Source: Flavobacterium lacus (GTDB lineage Bacteria > Bacteroidota > Bacteroidia > Flavobacteriales > Flavobacteriaceae). Taken from it: a DNA stretch of 64,000 bases. The translations under genes and the position numbers were made by a program. The notes below the pieces were generated by a model. It did no database searches and was not told the origin of the DNA. It saw nothing but the letters and a program-made list of their open reading frames with translations. The DNA is taken from the NCBI RefSeq assembly GCF_003268815.1, contig NZ_QLSV01000002.1, positions 272,612 through 336,611 on the forward strand. The letters are read 5' to 3'. Positions 34,701-42,124 of the stretch are shown piece by piece (position 1 is the stretch's first letter; the number at the start of each line of letters is the position of its first letter).

Positions 34701-35319
34701 GGCTGGTCATCACACGGTTACCAGTACCATTAGATGCCACCGCCACAAAAAGGCCATTGCCGTAGGTGATGGAATTCCATGTATTATCGGCGGCGGAGGC
34801 TCTCGAAGTCCAAGTAATTCCGTCTGGGCTGGTCATCAAACGGTTGCCGGTACCACTAGATGCCACCGCCACAAAAAGACCATTGCCGTAGGTGATGGAA
34901 TTCCATATATTATTGCCTGCGGAGGCTCTACTTGTCCATATTATTCCACTACTCTGAGATGTGGTGGGCGTTAAGCTCATAGCTACCGAAGCTGTGCCAC
35001 TGCCTGTGGCATTTACAGCACGTAGCTTCACCTGATAAGTAACACAATTGGTTAAGCCACTGCTGATAACCAGCGGACTTGCTGTTACTTCGGGTGAAGG
35101 CGTAACCCAACTTACCCCATTATCAGTAGAATACTCATAATTAAAGATTGCAGATCCTCCGTTATTGGAAGGTCCGGTAAATTGTATCATCCCCCCGGTA
35201 TTCATGGAAGTGACCACCAAACTGGTGGGTTCTAAAGGGGATTGTGCTTGTGCAAAACCAAAGAACATAAATACTACCATTAAAATGATTTTACTGGGTA
35301 TTTCTAATTTTAAATTCAT
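30400..35319 (-). CDS. Giant T9SS-exported protein with two seven-repeat propeller-like blocks, Fn3 and MopE-like motif
   Basis: It encodes 1639 residues with a signal peptide ending FGFAQAQ. The order is Fn3-like (about 27-120), seven 42-residue repeats (126-419), two Fn3-like domains (about 420-610), seven more repeats (615-908), an Fn3-like domain, two short Ig-like domains ending in YYVSQT, a MopE-like calcium or metal motif (DSDSDGYGD...DCDDNNPAINPGATEICYDGLDNDCDG), three related beta domains and a T9SS tail (NPFATSFGIDV...GVYNVIVTQGEETKTVRVVKQ). The repeat core is W-x-SVTYGNGLFVAVA-x-SG-x-G-NRVMTSPDG. It is secreted or displayed at the surface; no enzyme is evident. The AraC-family gene next door is a likely regulator. 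Confidence 0.93.
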   Translation of the reverse strand: MNLKLEIPSKIILMVVFMFFGFAQAQSPLEPTSLVVTSMNTGGMIQFTGPSNNGGSAIFNYEYSTDNGVSWVTPSPEVTASPLVISSGLTNCVTYQVKLRAVNATGSGTASVAMSLTPTTSQSSGIIWTSRASAGNNIWNSITYGNGLFVAVASSGTGNRLMTSPDGITWTSRASAADNTWNSITYGNGLFVAVASNGTGNRVMTSPDGFTWTSRTSVVDNNWQSVTYGNSLFVAVATSGAGNRVMTSLDGITWTSRASAVNNSWNSIAYGNGLFVAVASSGSSTRVMTSPDGITWTSRTSAADNSWQSVTYGDGLFVAVASNGTGNRVMTSPDGITWTSLTSVVDNNWQSVTYGDSLFVAVATLGTGNRVMTSADGITWTLRTSAADINWRSVAYGNGLFVAVAQSGSGNRVMTSSFSLVPDAPAITSISERNNSLRVTFTQTASVHAPLTSNYEYSTDNGSTWTVRNPASNLSPIDIAGLSNGTTYPVVIRAINSVGSSCISNEEEATPSFGTVPDAPTNLVVTPIDTGGIVQFTAPINDGGSAITNYEYSTDNGESWITPSPSITGSQLFIGSGLINCFTYQVKLRAVNLASSGSASVAISLTPNTSGSSGITWIAGTAAAESEWISVTYGNGIFVAVAATGTANRVMTSLDGINWTARTSANNNQWVNVTYGNGLFVAVSQSGSGTRVMTSPDGIIWTARTSASDNNWVSVIYGNGLFVAVGQSGSGNRVMTSPDGINWTSRSSAADYSWSSVTYGNSVFVAVGFSSSGNRVMTSPDGINWTLRTSAADNIWRGVTYGNGLFVAVAGSGSGNRVMTSPDGITWTARASALDNAWVSVTYGYGLFVAVAQNGISNRVMTSPDGIIWTLRTSAAENMWNSVTYGNGIFVAVAGNGSGNRVMTSSFLPSADAPLITEASISGTTVSVEFTQTALLVAPTITNYEYSLDNGSTFTALSPDVTTSPLTLELPSVPSTIMIRAINSVGASCVSNNYIFCTPTTTTETITACDSYTWAENDQIYTQSGVYTNVVDCATATLNLTINITSVAPTASAQIFYGNTTVAALTATGSNLQWYTSETGGTVLPPTTPIATGIYYVSQTQNSCETIRTVVTVTVNSTAAPAASFQTFCGNAMVSDLVAIGAALQWYDVATGGAALNTNTVLLSGNYYVSQTLDGLESERTLVVVTILIPITYYADSDSDGYGDAAISQQACVAPVGYVLNSLDCDDNNPAINPGATEICYDGLDNDCDGTIDNGCTPIVSVVLPNQCGTTLPFVNSYVNAALVPGAQGYRFRVTNMATNEVQTIDRFLRQFRITQLSNYAFNTTYAVEVSVRINNVWQPFYGTPCTITTPDTTTQIQASQCNTTMNNINNAIFANIVPFATGYRFRITNTLDPIDVQTSDRVIRDLRLNTLPNIQYNTTYNVEVAVRNTDGTYLSYGSVCNITTPLFPTIGLQDAQCDEYQVTSNTTTLFAASYPGAQQYRFLLENESQSYSQTFDRPLRTVTLNNFTGLLSGTTYTVRVAIRLNGVWGPYGKSCSIITPGAGRPDEVTRMDVTTIDGFKAIAIPNPFATSFGIDVKTSNTEPVSLTVYDMTGRLLEVKEVKAQDGTNYQFGDRYPSGVYNVIVTQGEETKTVRVVKQ
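32596..33477. repeat. Second block of seven 126-bp repeats
   Basis: Seven in-frame 42-codon units, beginning ITWIAGTAAAESEW and ending in VMTSSF, with strong DNA similarity between units. Confidence 0.85.
34063..34944. repeat. First block of seven 126-bp repeats
   Basis: Seven in-frame 42-codon units, beginning IIWTSRASAGNNIW, similar to each other and to the block at 32596-33477. Confidence 0.85.
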
Positions 35320-35345
35320 AAATGTTTTATTTTAAAAAGTACAAA

Positions 35346-35353
35346 CAAAATTA
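35346..35353 (-). promoter_or_regulatory. Predicted -7 box for the 30400-35319 gene
   Basis: TAATTTTG on the minus strand fits TAnnTTTG; a TTG at 35377-35379 is a possible -33 (23-nt spacer). The predicted transcription start is near 35339. Confidence 0.5.
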
Positions 35354-35389
35354 AAGATAAACAAGGGAGCGTTATTCAATAGATGAACG

Positions 35390-35418
35390 ATGCCGTTAAA
35401 ATGGACCAGAATGCCGTT
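35390..35418. promoter_or_regulatory. Paired ATGCCGTT direct repeats, proximal operator candidate
   Basis: ATGCCGTT occurs at 35390 and 35411, exactly 21 bp apart, just upstream of the predicted -33 of the divergent T9SS cargo gene. This is the geometry of AraC-family half-sites. Confidence 0.6.
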
Positions 35419-35482
35419 CCTTTAACAAAAGGTTTTGGCTTTCAAAGCAAAAAATAAAACACATCGCATGAATATTTTACTC

Positions 35483-35511
35483 ATGCCGTTATTTTGACCA
35501 TTCATGCCGTT
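35483..35511. promoter_or_regulatory. Paired ATGCCGTT direct repeats, distal operator candidate
   Basis: ATGCCGTT occurs at 35483 and 35504, again 21 bp apart, each followed by ATTTT; the pair lies about 110-135 bp upstream of the AraC-family gene. Confidence 0.6.
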
Positions 35512-35619
35512 ATTTTATTCCAAAAATAAAAGCAATATAAATCAGTAAATGTTGTTTCTTTGTCAAGCAAGAACGCCTTTCGCAACGCCTTGCAGTTGAC
35601 TACCTGACCCCAAGAGAAC

Positions 35620-36774
35620 ATGCTGATTAATTTATTGACTTTAATGACGGGCATTGTGGGTTTGATTACCACTGCCATTGCCGTATTCCGTCACAAAGCC
35701 AACCCGCTTATCAACAAGTATCTAATTATTCTTTTAAGCGTCCTTTCCGTTCGATTTCTCGTTCGTGGCTTTTCGGTCTACCTCAATGAAATCCCGACCG
35801 AAATATTTACTGGGATCAGTGTGTTTATGGTGATCTTGCTGGGTGCTTGCACGCATTTATACTTCAGAGATTTGGTTTACAGTAAAAAATGGCGTGTCAA
35901 AGATGCCATCCACCTTATCGTACCTTTCGTAGTAGTGCTACTCCATCTATTGAATGTCCAACAACGATACGAGCATGCTCCAACCATCCGAATGGTCTAT
36001 GTGGCCTTATTAATCGTGTGTGTTGCAACTTATAATTTTCTTAGCTACCGATTGTTGCGCAATACCATTTGGTCAAAAAAAAGAGGGGCACCTTTCCTTG
36101 CAAAGCAAACCAAAGCAATCAAGAACTGGACTGTATACCTTTATACCGCCATCGTACTGCTTGGATGGATGATTGTCTTGGTGTTCATTACCAATGGTTT
36201 CAATTACAACAGGAATGGAAATAGTTATCAAATAACCATTGCAGCACTTTTTTGGTTAGCTTTTTTCATTAAACTGCTGGCAACACCCGAACTCTTGTAC
36301 GGCTATGATTTTATGAAAATAAAAATAGAGACCCTCAAAAAAGCCGATGTTGTTTTAAATGCTATTTGGATAGTAGACACAAGGCCAGAGATAACCAACC
36401 AAAAAGACCTCAAGATTAGTGGTATCGTGACAACCAATCTAAACAGCTACATCCACCAAATAGAAAGCCTTTCTTTTCATACCAATACCTTTAGAAATCC
36501 CGCGATAACGGTGGAAGATTTTGCCCAAAAACTAAACCTTCCCAAGGTGCATTTGCTATATGTTTTTAAATACCACTGCACCATTACCTTTGTCGACTAT
36601 AAAAAAATGGTTCGCATTCATGATGCTACCAAGTTGCTGGAAACTGGTTTTTTAAAATCCAGCACGATGGAATCGCTTGCCATGGAAGTAGGCTTTTCCT
36701 CTTACAAGCCATTCTACACTAGTTTCAAATCAATCACTGGCGGAACCCCACAAGAATACTCTAAAACACTTTAG
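35620..36774 (+). CDS. AraC-family transcriptional regulator with multi-span membrane N-terminus
   Basis: It encodes 384 residues. The first 230 hold about six or seven membrane helices (LLTLMTGIVGLITTAIAV, YLIILLSVLSVRFLV, IFTGISVFMVILLGAC, LYTAIVLLGWMIVLVFI, ITIAALFWLAFFI). The C-terminal 100 residues are an AraC-type double helix-turn-helix (VEDFAQKLNLPKVHLLYVFKYH, then ESLAMEVGFSSYKPFYTSFKSITGGTPQEYSKTL). It should bind DNA while anchored in the inner membrane. It diverges from the giant T9SS protein across a 300-bp region with four identical 8-bp boxes, which suggests control of that gene and of itself. The ligand is unknown. Confidence 0.92.
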   Translation: MLINLLTLMTGIVGLITTAIAVFRHKANPLINKYLIILLSVLSVRFLVRGFSVYLNEIPTEIFTGISVFMVILLGACTHLYFRDLVYSKKWRVKDAIHLIVPFVVVLLHLLNVQQRYEHAPTIRMVYVALLIVCVATYNFLSYRLLRNTIWSKKRGAPFLAKQTKAIKNWTVYLYTAIVLLGWMIVLVFITNGFNYNRNGNSYQITIAALFWLAFFIKLLATPELLYGYDFMKIKIETLKKADVVLNAIWIVDTRPEITNQKDLKISGIVTTNLNSYIHQIESLSFHTNTFRNPAITVEDFAQKLNLPKVHLLYVFKYHCTITFVDYKKMVRIHDATKLLETGFLKSSTMESLAMEVGFSSYKPFYTSFKSITGGTPQEYSKTL

Positions 36775-36931
36775 TAACTGTGGCATTCTGCAGTACACCA
36801 CAAATGCAGCGGCTTTTCTCCATCCAACCCTATTATCAATTTCACAAGCAAAACACCAATCTGCAATAGCAATAAAATCTACGCATCTGCGGTAAATCCC
36901 AAGCGAAACGTCCGAAAAGAAAATAAAAAAC

Positions 36932-36960
36932 AAAAAAACCGCCCCTTTCGGAGCGGCTTT
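36932..36960 (-). terminator. Terminator of the 36985-41955 gene
   Basis: CCGCCCC (36939-36945) pairs with GGAGCGG (36950-36956) over loop TTTC, with one mismatch. The A-run at 36932-36938 gives the minus-strand U-tract. The rest of 36775-36984 shows nothing else. Confidence 0.75.
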
Positions 36961-36984
36961 AGTAGGATAGATAAAAACAAAAAT

Positions 36985-38330
36985 CTATTGTTTAATCACT
37001 CGCACGGTTTTCGTTTCTTCACCTTGGGTTACAGTCACGTTGTAAACACCCGATGGATAACGGTCTCCAAATTGATAGTTGGTTGCATCTTGTGCTTTTA
37101 CTTCTTTTACTTCCAATAATCGTCCGGTCATGTCATACAAGGCCAAGCTTACTGGTTCGGTGTTGGAAGTTTTCACATCAATAGCAAAACTCGTGGCAAA
37201 TGGGTTTGGATAAGCAATCGCTTTGAACTCATTTACATTGGTTGCATCCATTCTTGAAACTGCATCCGGTCTTCCGGCTCCTGGAGTAATAATACTACAA
37301 GACTTACCGTAAGGTCCCCAAACGCCGTTTAAGCGTATAGCAACGCGTACCGTATAGGCTGTTCCGGGTAGTAATCCGGTGAAGTTATTCAACGTCACAG
37401 TTCTCAATGGTCTATCAAAAGTCTGGCTGTAAGGCTGACTTACGTTTTCTAACAAGAAACGGTATTGTTCAACACCCGGATAAGACTCAGCAAATAATGT
37501 TTCAGTGTTTGAAATAACTTGGTATTCATCACACTGAGCATCTTGCAAGCCAATCGTTGGGAATAATGGGGTTGTAATGTTACAAACCGGACCATACGAC
37601 AAGTACGTGCCATCGGTATTTCTAACCGCTACTTCCACATTATACGTCGTGTTGAACTGGATGTTCGACAACGAACTCATTCTGAAATCTCTAATTGGAC
37701 GATCAATCGTTTGTACGTCAATTGGATTCAATGTATTCGTGATTCTAAAGCGGTAGCCGGTTGCAAACGGTACAATGTTAGCAATAATTGAGTTATTCAA
37801 ATTACTCAACGTAGTGTTACACTGTGAAGCCTGAACTTGTGTAGTAGTATCCGGCGTGGAAACTGTACAGGGGGTTCCGTAGAACGGTTGCCATACGTTG
37901 TTAATTCGCACTGAAACTTCTACGGAATAGGTTGTGTTAAAGGCATAAGTAGTCAATTGCGTAAAACGGAAACCTCGTAACAATTGATCAATGGTTTGTA
38001 CATCATTCGTAGCAGTATTGGTTACTCTAAAGCGGTAACCTTGAGCTCCGGGCACTAAAGCAGCATACACATAACTGTTTACAAATGGCAATGTCGTACC
38101 ACATTGATTAGGCAATACCACTGAAACAATCGGCGTACAACCGTTATCGACAATACCATCACAATCGTTGTCTAAACCATCGTAGCAGATTTCTGTTGCT
38201 CCTGGGAAGATGGTGTTATTCGTGTCGTCGCAGTCGCCGCCAACAGCTACATAGCCTAACGGTTGCTCAACAGCTAAAAGCGTATCATTATCATCGCCAA
38301 AACCATCGTTATCCGTATCAGCATACCAAA
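36985..38330. repeat. Copy B of the 1.35-kb duplicated 3' module
   Basis: The partner of 30400-31745: the same domain order from the MopE-like motif to the T9SS tail, with long identical amino-acid runs (for example SVRINNVWQPFYGTPC and RPLRTVTLNNFTGLL). Confidence 0.8.
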
Positions 38331-41300
38331 GCGTTGGATTTAGTGTTAATACTGAAATTACATTTGAGTTTTCAGAGGTTGAAACAGCATCAACAGCACG
38401 AACTACATAATAATAGGTCGTGTTAGCAGTAAGTCCTGAAACTAATTGAGAAGTTCCGTTCACCGTTAAATTCTCATAACCGGAAACATATACAATAGTA
38501 TTTCCGCTTCCATCGAAACTATGAGAACCTAAAGTAGCAGGTGTACTCGGGTCAACGGCACTCCAAACTCTTGAAATGATCCACTCTGAATCTTCCGTTG
38601 AAGTTCCTGCTGAAACAGACCAGTTTGTATTTCCTTCACTTACTGATGATTTTCTTACAAGTATGTTATCTACTGTAGCATTATTAGTTCCGGCAACACT
38701 CCAACCAGCTCCTGGATCGGCATCAGGAGTTCCAAATACATCAATCAATACATCATTTTTAAATAAGCCGATGGCATCATCTCCGTTCCAACTTGCAAAA
38801 CCTGCGTTGTAGATATCGGCACCTGTTACATCAGTTGCATTATTAGCTACCACAAGTGTTTCACCGTTTGCTAACGTACCGGATAAAGCTAAAATTGCTG
38901 TTCCGGTTGTTGGCCATCCTGCACCGTTTGTGGCTCTAATTAACTCATATTGAGATAAATTTACGTCGGCACCTGTTCCGTTAAAGATCTCAACAAATTT
39001 TCTATTTCCTGGTGCTCCTTCACCATATTCTGAAATGAATAAATCGGCAGCCGGACTTCCTGCTTCAATTGAGTAAACATCTATTTGATAGCTTGTTGCA
39101 CCTTCTACTGCATTCCAATTTGCAGTAAAAGAATCAGCTGCAATTGAAGTAGCTGCAATTGCAACCGGTGCTTCAATAATTGGATTCACCCCTGTACCGC
39201 TTACCGCAACAACCTGTGTAGTAGCACCCGTTGATGAAATTTCAACATCACCACCGGTAGTCCCTGCAAAAGAAGGTTGAAAACGCACATAAACGGTTAC
39301 CGGTTGACCAGTAAGACTTCCGCCGGTTTGTCCTAAATTTAAGAAGGAAGAAAAGTTAGTATCGTTAGTACTTAATACAAAATCTTCAGGTGCTACGATC
39401 AACGTATTCGATGTTAAAAAAGAACCGGAAACGGTGAATGACTGACTTGCCGATTCTTCTCCAATCGTCACATTACCAAAATCAGGTAATGAATTAACCG
39501 AAGTTGTTAATTCAGGTGTTGGAATATATCCGGTTCCTAAAACAGTTACCGTTTGATTGTCAGCACCAGCTGAGGTTAAGGTAATTGTACCATTATTTAA
39601 ACCTACCGAAGTTGGTGAAAAACGAACATAAACCGTGACCGGCTCACCGTTTAATACTCCTGCTGTTTGTGTTAAGTCTACTGTTGACGAAAAAGTAACA
39701 TCATCTAAACTTACCGAAAAATCAGCTGATCCCGTTACTAATACCACTTCATCTAAATTTTCAGCCGTTACAGTAAAACTTTGCGAAGTTGAATCCGTAC
39801 CAACAATTACTTCACCAAAATCAGGTAAAGAAGTAACAGAAGGTGTGATAATTGGATCCGTTTCAGGTAAAGTTGTAACAGCAATTACGTTTGAATTTTC
39901 AGAGGTTGTGCCGTCAAATGCTCTTACTCTATAATGATATTCAGTGTTTCCTAATAATCCACTTACGGTTTGAGACAATCCGTTTACTGTCAAATCTTCA
40001 TAACCTGAAACAAACGAAGGCACCTCAGTTAAATTTCTGGTAAAGCTTAAATTATCAATGGCCGGACGTGCTGAAGTATTATTATCAATTCTAATGATAA
40101 AACTTCCGGTAATATTCAATGCACCACTAGTAAAGGTAGATGCTGTTGCAGAATAAGGAAATGTTCCTAAATTTGTCTCTGTCGCAAGTCCAGGGCCATG
40201 AAAAACACGAACAGTTAATTGACCGCCGGTTCCAGTGAAATTTTGTTTCACATCAAAACTTAATGCAGTTAAACCATTTTCAATTTCATCAGAAATAATA
40301 TACGAATCTGCTTCATTTCGTAATGTTATAGCCTCATCTCCTGCATTAACTACTTGATCTGTTCTTGATTTAAAAGCTGTCCAATTTACACCGTCAACAC
40401 CCGTCCAAGAACGGGTAAAATAAGAAGTTGAAGAACCACCACCTATAGCCGTAAAGGTTTCTACTGTAGTTGAACCTGCAACAAGGCTTGAAAAACTTGC
40501 ACTTGTTGAAACGTCTAATCGATACGATGCTGCTCCGCTCACTTCTTCCCAATTGGCAATAAAAGAATTGGTTTGAATATCGGTTGCATCAATGGCAATT
40601 GGAGCACCAATAATAGGGTCTACTCCAGTTCCGCTTACAGAAACAATTTGTGAAGTGGCTCCGGTTGATGAAATTTCAATATCTCCACCGGTTGCACCGG
40701 TAAAAGAAGGTTGAAAACGAACATAAATGGTAACCGGTTGCCCATTGATGTTCCCGCCGGTTTGACCTAAGTTTAAGAAAGAAGAAAACGTTACATCATT
40801 TGTACTCACCACAAAATCACCGGGTGCTACTATTAATGTATTTGCCGTTAACAAAGACCCTGAAACCGTAAATGATTGACTTGGCGATTCTTCACCAACT
40901 GTTACATCACCAAAATCAGGTAACGTATTTGTTGAAACTGTTAATTCCGGTGTTGGTATTACACCTGTTCCGGAAACAGTGACTATTTTATTATCTGCAT
41001 CAGTTGATGTTAAAGTAACCGTCCCGTTATTCAATCCTGAAGAGGTTGGCGAAAAACGAACATATAGTGTTACAGGCTGGCCAATTAAGCTTCCACTGGC
41101 TTGGTTAAGAGTTAATCCACTTGAAAAACCAGTAGTGGGATTTAAACTCACTTGAAAATCAGAAGTGGCTGATACCCCAACATTAGCGGTTAAATCACTA
41201 CCCTCTACATTGAAAGATTGGCTTGAAGAATTATCTCCTACGTTCACATTACCGAAAGACAACACCTCTTCAGAAAGAGTTAAAATAGGCGTACCAGGAG

Positions 41301-41955
41301 TAGCCGCTAATTCAACTGTACCTGTTACTGCTAGATCGTTTCCGGTAATATTATTAATATACCAAGTTCCTCCAGCAGCAGATCCACCCCAAACAACAAT
41401 TCTTAATCCAACTTCTGAATCTGAACCTACATTTTGTAAAGCTGATATAGAACTTAAATTGATAACAGGTTGTGTATTACCAGCAGAGGTAGTTGTGCCT
41501 CCCCACGTGATTGGACTTCCAATATTTATCCAAGAACCGCTATCAATTTGATATTGCCATTGACCAGTTGTCGAACCGGTACCAGATCTTCTAATGTTAT
41601 AGGCTGGAATTGAATTTAAAGACATTTTATAACCTGTTGCGGCTTTAAATCTAAAGAACACAAAATCATTCCCAGAAACTGCATTAGCAAATGAAGTTTC
41701 AGTCATACCATTTCCACCCCACGCATTACCAGCAGCGGATGGAGTTGTGGTTATTCCAGCACCTCTTGACAAGCCCGTTACAGATGTAACATTTGCTAGT
41801 ACAGTGGTAGGATTAAATGGAGAAGGCCCATAAGCCGTCAGCCCATTAACTTCCCAAGCAACCAAAGTTGTTTGAGCATTGCCTATAAAAGACAGAGCAA
41901 AAAACATGACCAACAGAAATACTCTCTTGGAAGAATCTTGTAAAATTGTTTTCAT
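36985..41955 (-). CDS. Giant T9SS-exported protein with ASPM/SPD-2-like repeats, Fn3 and lamin-tail domain
   Basis: The start is taken as ATG 41955 (MKTILQDSSKRVFLLVMFFALSFIGNAQ); the codon before is also ATG, and a further 18-residue extension is not a signal. The product is 1656 residues. Four domains of about 105 residues share the pattern LPDFGxVxVGxxSxSQSFTVSG...GQPVTVYVRFxPxxxG...VSGTG, the ASPM-SPD-2-Hydin/choice-of-anchor-D type. They lie in two pairs separated by Fn3 and jelly-roll-like domains. A lamin-tail domain follows (LFISEYGEGAPGNRKFVEIFNGTG). The last 450 residues match the neighbour at 30400 (MopE-like motif, three beta domains, T9SS tail). Surface location is inferred. No catalytic site is seen. 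Confidence 0.92.
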   Translation of the reverse strand: MKTILQDSSKRVFLLVMFFALSFIGNAQTTLVAWEVNGLTAYGPSPFNPTTVLANVTSVTGLSRGAGITTTPSAAGNAWGGNGMTETSFANAVSGNDFVFFRFKAATGYKMSLNSIPAYNIRRSGTGSTTGQWQYQIDSGSWINIGSPITWGGTTTSAGNTQPVINLSSISALQNVGSDSEVGLRIVVWGGSAAGGTWYINNITGNDLAVTGTVELAATPGTPILTLSEEVLSFGNVNVGDNSSSQSFNVEGSDLTANVGVSATSDFQVSLNPTTGFSSGLTLNQASGSLIGQPVTLYVRFSPTSSGLNNGTVTLTSTDADNKIVTVSGTGVIPTPELTVSTNTLPDFGDVTVGEESPSQSFTVSGSLLTANTLIVAPGDFVVSTNDVTFSSFLNLGQTGGNINGQPVTIYVRFQPSFTGATGGDIEISSTGATSQIVSVSGTGVDPIIGAPIAIDATDIQTNSFIANWEEVSGAASYRLDVSTSASFSSLVAGSTTVETFTAIGGGSSTSYFTRSWTGVDGVNWTAFKSRTDQVVNAGDEAITLRNEADSYIISDEIENGLTALSFDVKQNFTGTGGQLTVRVFHGPGLATETNLGTFPYSATASTFTSGALNITGSFIIRIDNNTSARPAIDNLSFTRNLTEVPSFVSGYEDLTVNGLSQTVSGLLGNTEYHYRVRAFDGTTSENSNVIAVTTLPETDPIITPSVTSLPDFGEVIVGTDSTSQSFTVTAENLDEVVLVTGSADFSVSLDDVTFSSTVDLTQTAGVLNGEPVTVYVRFSPTSVGLNNGTITLTSAGADNQTVTVLGTGYIPTPELTTSVNSLPDFGNVTIGEESASQSFTVSGSFLTSNTLIVAPEDFVLSTNDTNFSSFLNLGQTGGSLTGQPVTVYVRFQPSFAGTTGGDVEISSTGATTQVVAVSGTGVNPIIEAPVAIAATSIAADSFTANWNAVEGATSYQIDVYSIEAGSPAADLFISEYGEGAPGNRKFVEIFNGTGADVNLSQYELIRATNGAGWPTTGTAILALSGTLANGETLVVANNATDVTGADIYNAGFASWNGDDAIGLFKNDVLIDVFGTPDADPGAGWSVAGTNNATVDNILVRKSSVSEGNTNWSVSAGTSTEDSEWIISRVWSAVDPSTPATLGSHSFDGSGNTIVYVSGYENLTVNGTSQLVSGLTANTTYYYVVRAVDAVSTSENSNVISVLTLNPTLWYADTDNDGFGDDNDTLLAVEQPLGYVAVGGDCDDTNNTIFPGATEICYDGLDNDCDGIVDNGCTPIVSVVLPNQCGTTLPFVNSYVYAALVPGAQGYRFRVTNTATNDVQTIDQLLRGFRFTQLTTYAFNTTYSVEVSVRINNVWQPFYGTPCTVSTPDTTTQVQASQCNTTLSNLNNSIIANIVPFATGYRFRITNTLNPIDVQTIDRPIRDFRMSSLSNIQFNTTYNVEVAVRNTDGTYLSYGPVCNITTPLFPTIGLQDAQCDEYQVISNTETLFAESYPGVEQYRFLLENVSQPYSQTFDRPLRTVTLNNFTGLLPGTAYTVRVAIRLNGVWGPYGKSCSIITPGAGRPDAVSRMDATNVNEFKAIAYPNPFATSFAIDVKTSNTEPVSLALYDMTGRLLEVKEVKAQDATNYQFGDRYPSGVYNVTVTQGEETKTVRVIKQ

Positions 41956-41984
41956 CATATAAATAGTTTTAATTTTTGACAATA

Positions 41985-41992
41985 CAAATTTA
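41985..41992 (-). promoter_or_regulatory. Predicted -7 box for the 36985-41955 gene
   Basis: TAAATTTG on the minus strand fits TAnnTTTG, with transcription expected near 41978, about 23 nt before the start codon. Confidence 0.5.
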
Positions 41993-42078
41993 AGTAGATT
42001 ACTTCGAAACAAATTAATAACAGGTTATCAATTCGTTAAGTTCGGTAATCGGTAAAGAACATCGATGAACTGCATTAA

Positions 42079-42103
42079 AAAAGCCGGATAATTTCCGGCT
42101 TTT
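42079..42103. terminator. Terminator of the 42125-46771 gene
   Basis: AAAAGCCGGA (42079-42088) pairs perfectly with TCCGGCTTTT (42094-42103), with a 5-nt loop. It is usable in both directions, but only the minus-strand protease gene ends here. Confidence 0.85.
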
Positions 42104-42124
42104 ACTATAGAATAGGTTGATTGT

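Noticed and set aside
32596..34944. 126-bp repeats as a CRISPR or satellite array
   Set aside because: They are in frame, encode 42-residue units inside one long secreted protein, and vary like coding repeats.
34648..34974. Plus-strand frames antisense to the propeller blocks
   Set aside because: Their repetitive translation only mirrors the 126-bp repeats; no start signal or domain.
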